The notes below the pieces were generated by a model. That model saw only the letters and a list, made by a program, of their open reading frames with translations. It made no database searches and was not told the DNA's origin. A program made the position numbers and the translations under genes. A stretch of 31,144 nucleotides of DNA from an uncultured Tessaracoccus sp. (lineage in GTDB: Bacteria; Actinomycetota; Actinomycetes; Propionibacteriales; Propionibacteriaceae), in contig NZ_CAMYPD010000035.1 of assembly GCF_947286155.1 (NCBI RefSeq), positions 1-31,144 on the forward strand, written 5' to 3'. Shown one piece after another: positions 28,451 through 31,144 of the stretch. Numbering within the stretch: the stretch's first letter is position 1; each line of letters starts with the position of its first letter.

Positions 28451-29248
28451 TCAGGTACACAGGCGATGTTGCCGCGCAAGCGGAAGAACCACCGGTCCGC
28501 GCGCATCATCTAGATCCACGCGGCACTTGATGCGGTAGGTGTCCTCCACATTCTCTGCGGTGATCACCTCGGCTGGCGGCCCCTCGGCGACGAGCCTCCC
28601 CTGCTTCAGCATGAGCACGTGGTCGGCATAGGCGGCTGTCTGAGGAAGGTCGTGCAGAACGGCCACGACCGTACGGCCTTCGTCGACCAGGTCTGAGCAC
28701 AGATCGAGCAACAGGTACTGGGCAGAGAGATCCAGGAAGGTGGTGGGCTCATCCAGCAGGATGACCGGGGTGTCCTGGGCAAGTACCATCGCCAACCAGA
28801 CGCGTTGACGCTGACCACCGGAGAGTTCGGTGACCTGCCGACCGACGAGGTCTGTGACCCCAGCGCGCTCCATCGCCCGGCTGATGATCTCAGCATCGCC
28901 GGGGGCACTGCTACTGAGGAACGAGTGGTATGGGTGGCGGCCACGCGCCACGAGCTCCTCCACGCGAAGACCCCGTGGGGTCACAGTGGTTTGCGGCAGA
29001 AGACTGCAGGTACGCGCCAGCTGTCGACGGCCCATGCGCGCAACGTCCTGGCCAAGCATTGCGACGCTGCCCTCGTCGGCTGGTCGCACATAGGCCACAG
29101 CGCGTAACAAGGTCGACTTGCCGCATCCATTCGGGCCGGTGATGACGCTGAAGCTGCCCTTGGGCACACTGGCACTGATGCGTTCAACGGCTGTGAGGCC
29201 ACCGAAGCGAATGGTGAGATCGTTCATCTCGATCGCTGAGCTGGTCAT
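28451..29248 (-). CDS. Iron-siderophore ABC transporter ATPase (FepC type)
   Basis: 265 residues from ATG 29248. It drives import of Fe3+-siderophore complexes (or another metal chelate such as cobalamin) through the two neighbouring permeases. Walker A is GPNGCGKST (38-46). Others are the Q-loop in SLLPQT, the signature LSGGQRQR, Walker B VILLDEPT, the D-loop FLDLS and the switch His in AVLHDLPQ. RVEELVARGRHPYHSF is the FepC/FhuC/BtuD hallmark. The C-terminal segment DTYRIKCRVDLDDARGPVVL fits FepC-like ATPases. The start overlaps the permease stop by 4 bp. Iron rather than B12 is the likelier cargo by family, but the substrate is inferred. Confidence 0.93.
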   Translation of the reverse strand: MTSSAIEMNDLTIRFGGLTAVERISASVPKGSFSVITGPNGCGKSTLLRAVAYVRPADEGSVAMLGQDVARMGRRQLARTCSLLPQTTVTPRGLRVEELVARGRHPYHSFLSSSAPGDAEIISRAMERAGVTDLVGRQVTELSGGQRQRVWLAMVLAQDTPVILLDEPTTFLDLSAQYLLLDLCSDLVDEGRTVVAVLHDLPQTAAYADHVLMLKQGRLVAEGPPAEVITAENVEDTYRIKCRVDLDDARGPVVLPLARQHRLCT

Positions 29249-30279
29249 AAGAAGCCCCTCCGAAGTTGTGAGATGAGAACAGCGCCGAGGAACAGACCAC
29301 CGATCAAGGCCGTGAGTATGCCCACAGGAAGCCCGTCCAAGAACGCCAGACGCTGGACGGCAAGGTCCGCCAAACACACCGTCGTCGCGCCGACCAGGGC
29401 CGCAGACCCCATCGCTGGGAGCCCGGTGAGCCCGCGAGCCAGATGAGGTGCGGTGAGCGCCACGAAGGCGAGAGGGCCTGCCGCTGCTACTGCACCAACG
29501 GTCAACAGGATTCCCACCGACAACGCGATAGTGCGCGTCCGGGCCGGGCGTGATCCGAGCCCATGGGCCACATCGTCGCCAAGGCTGATGAGATCGAGAT
29601 CAATACGAAGCCCCAGCGCCACCAGACCCAGTGGGACGAGCACCGACCAGACGATAAGTGCATCACCCCAGGTGCGCGCGGTCAGCGAGCCCGTGAGCGC
29701 AGCAGCAAGAGCCATGGCCTCGGACTGGCGCGAGAAAACCAAGACGAACTGCGTCGTCGCGGTGGCGGCTGCTGCGACACCGATCCCCGCGACGATCACC
29801 GCGCCGGGATTGCGGAAGCCTGTGGTTGTGACCCACGGGAGGATGACGCCGGCCGCAAGGGCACCACCCAGGGCGCCGAGACTGGTCGGAGCGTTGAGCG
29901 CACTCGCCACCGCCGTCCCAGCTCCGGCAGCCGTCGTAATCCCGATGACATCGGGGGTGACGAGTGGATTCGCTGTGGCTCGCTGAAATAAGGCTCCGGC
30001 CAGACCAAGCGCCGCTCCTGCCCCCACCGCCACCGCAAGGCGCGGTCCACGCAGAACCGTCAGGGCGAGGCTGCCTCGGCCAGTGACCAGCTCAACCAAA
30101 GCTTGCGGTTGGCTCGCAAGGGGAATCCCGAGCCTGCCAATGGCCAGCGTCCAAGCGCACGAGACCAACAGAGCCACTACCAGGAGCATCACTGCAACGA
30201 GATGCCTAATACGGCTGCGGTGGGCGAGGCGGGCAGCAAGCTCATGATTCACGCTGAGGGAGTTGGAAGAAGCGCTCAC
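29245..30279 (-). CDS. FecCD-type ABC permease (second permease)
   Basis: 344 residues from ATG 30279. A hydrophilic N-terminal lead (about 1-25) is followed by about ten membrane helices: HLVAVMLLVVALLVSCAWTL, AVGAGAALGLAGALFQRATA and IVAGIGVAAAATATTQFVLV among others. RATANPLVTPDVIGITTAAG matches the FecCD signature (RNPLADPxxLGxxxGA), and DVAHGLGSRPARTRTIALSV the cytosolic coupling region. It pairs with the upstream permease to form the channel for a siderophore-bound metal. It overlaps the ATPase and the upstream permease by 4 bp each. Confidence 0.93.
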   Translation of the reverse strand: MSASSNSLSVNHELAARLAHRSRIRHLVAVMLLVVALLVSCAWTLAIGRLGIPLASQPQALVELVTGRGSLALTVLRGPRLAVAVGAGAALGLAGALFQRATANPLVTPDVIGITTAAGAGTAVASALNAPTSLGALGGALAAGVILPWVTTTGFRNPGAVIVAGIGVAAAATATTQFVLVFSRQSEAMALAAALTGSLTARTWGDALIVWSVLVPLGLVALGLRIDLDLISLGDDVAHGLGSRPARTRTIALSVGILLTVGAVAAAGPLAFVALTAPHLARGLTGLPAMGSAALVGATTVCLADLAVQRLAFLDGLPVGILTALIGGLFLGAVLISQLRRGFL

Positions 30280-31144
30280 AGCACACCTCGTGACCGGCGG
30301 ACTACCGCTAACAGCAGCGGTGCGCCCAAGAGTGCGGTCACTACTCCAACAGGCACCTCGGCAGGACGCAGAACCAGGCGTCCCAATACATCAGCCAGCA
30401 GTAGGAGCGTCGGTCCGAGCAGACAACACACCCCAATGAGCGCACGCGTCGAGCCGGGGGTGAGCCATCGCGCCAAATGCGGCGCAGCCAGACCAATGAA
30501 GGCGATAGGGCCGGTGAGCGCCGTCGCTGCCGCGGCCAGCAGGGCCGCCGCGGTGAGAGTGAGGGCACGCACGAGTGCGGGATGGTGCCCGAGGCCGGCG
30601 GCCACCTCGTCGCCGAGCGCCACGGCATCCAGGCCACGTCCCAGGGCAAACAGGCCCGCGCATCCGACGGCGAGAATCGCCACGGACCAGCCGGGAGAGC
30701 CGCCTACTGCCAATGATCCCGCCGACCAGAAGCGCAGCGCGTCGAAGGCTGCCTGGTGGCGCAGGCTCACGGCCTGGGAGTACGCGACGGCAATAGCTGT
30801 CATCACGGCCCCTGCGAGCACCAACCTGGTGGCGTCGGGGCCACGTCCGAAACTGCTCAGCGCCATCACTGCAACCGTAGCCACCGCCGCTCCGGCGAAG
30901 GCTCCGCCGATGAGCTGGAGGCCAGCCAGCCCGGACAACGACGTCACCGTGACGATTCCGGCTGCTGCACCACTTGTCAGGCCCAGAACCCCCGGATCCC
31001 CAAGGGGATTTCGGGTGACTGTCTGGATTGCGGCCCCAGAACTGGCCAGGGCGGCACCAGCGACCAGTCCGCATAACGTGCGTGGGACCCGTGCTGCCAG
31101 CACCTCCCGCACGTGGGGATCGCCGCCACTGTGGATGGCTTCCA
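30276..31144 (-). CDS. FecCD-type ABC permease (first permease, 5' end beyond window)
   Basis: The frame is open to the right edge: before the GTG at 31112 it continues EAIHSGGDPH, so the true start lies outside. About 289 residues are visible. The family signature is textbook: RVPRTLCGLVAGAALASSGA, then QTVTRNPLGDPGVLGLTSGA. Membrane helices and the coupling loop (VALGDEVAAGLGHHPALVRA) follow, with the C-terminal LTGPIAFIGLAAPHLARWLT and VRRSRGVL. It forms the heteromeric permease with the next gene (overlap 4 bp). A substrate-binding lipoprotein is expected beyond the window. Confidence 0.93.
   Translation of the reverse strand, partial: EAIHSGGDPHVREVLAARVPRTLCGLVAGAALASSGAAIQTVTRNPLGDPGVLGLTSGAAAGIVTVTSLSGLAGLQLIGGAFAGAAVATVAVMALSSFGRGPDATRLVLAGAVMTAIAVAYSQAVSLRHQAAFDALRFWSAGSLAVGGSPGWSVAILAVGCAGLFALGRGLDAVALGDEVAAGLGHHPALVRALTLTAAALLAAAATALTGPIAFIGLAAPHLARWLTPGSTRALIGVCCLLGPTLLLLADVLGRLVLRPAEVPVGVVTALLGAPLLLAVVRRSRGVL

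Noticed and set aside
28408..28500. Alternative frame at the end of the ABC ATPase reading VPDRQLADWLVDLLEQ and stop
   Set aside because: It looks like a natural C-terminus, but the ATPase frame is itself complete with family-like ending. I could not show a frameshift.
1..31144. CRISPR arrays, rRNA genes, complete insertion sequences or integrases
   Set aside because: No regularly spaced repeats, no rRNA signature and no transposase or integrase motif were found on either strand.

Overview
The window looks like a chromosome segment of a high-GC Gram-positive (actinobacterial) genome. The support is: high GC with strong third-position bias, frequent GTG/TTG starts, leaderless-looking starts, an LpqH-type lipoprotein, type VII (ESX/WXG100-like) polymorphic-toxin genes, MgtE, and a cobalamin riboswitch in front of a class I ribonucleotide reductase as in Streptomyces. 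A Propionibacteriales-type organism would fit, but this is inference; no rRNA or tRNA is present to settle it.

Left part (1-3.6 kb): an accessory island on the minus strand. It holds a contact-dependent or type VII toxin cassette (YbaB-like protein, WXG-like partner, frameshifted helical effector N-terminus, PD-(D/E)XK nuclease toxin, immunity gene). A second, mosaic immunity paralogue lies upstream of the cassette. Next comes a degenerate toxin-antitoxin module bracketed by two copies of the 3' end of a peptidase E gene. From 3.6 to 7.8 kb there is a minus-strand run of a SWIM-domain protein, pyrG (CTP synthase), a DUF952 protein and peptidase E. At 8.0-8.9 kb a RHH antitoxin-like gene, a tiny overlapping ORF and a GNAT acetyltransferase are translationally coupled.

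Middle part (9.1-13.9 kb): the most unusual block. A helical-repeat (TPR-like) protein is divergent, with only about 30 bp between start codons, from a three-gene operon with 4-bp overlaps. That operon encodes a stand-alone CHAT-family caspase-like protease with a visible His/Cys dyad and two proteins I do not recognise. I regard this as a candidate TPR-CHAT protease system. From 13.98 to 17.2 kb there are ordinary genes: LpqH-like lipoprotein, a small hypothetical protein, a DEDDh exonuclease and the Mg2+ transporter MgtE. From 17.2 to 19.5 kb the sequence is a gene graveyard: paired REP-like repeats around a small membrane protein, then two head-to-head decayed genes (an SDR oxidoreductase and a steroid 5-alpha-reductase-like gene).

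Right part: nrdA-nrdB on the minus strand behind a well-formed sigma70-type promoter and a cobalamin riboswitch. NrdB has Phe at the radical-tyrosine position and Glu as the probable first metal ligand, so it looks like a class Ic (Mn/Fe) enzyme. Upstream of that lie a VapBC module, DUF2625-like and DUF4261 genes and a frameshifted membrane protein. A SulP-family anion transporter follows on the plus strand. After a stretch of decayed sequence, the window ends in a FepCDG-type Fe3+-siderophore ABC importer, with the ATPase and two permeases overlapping and the last permease cut by the right edge.
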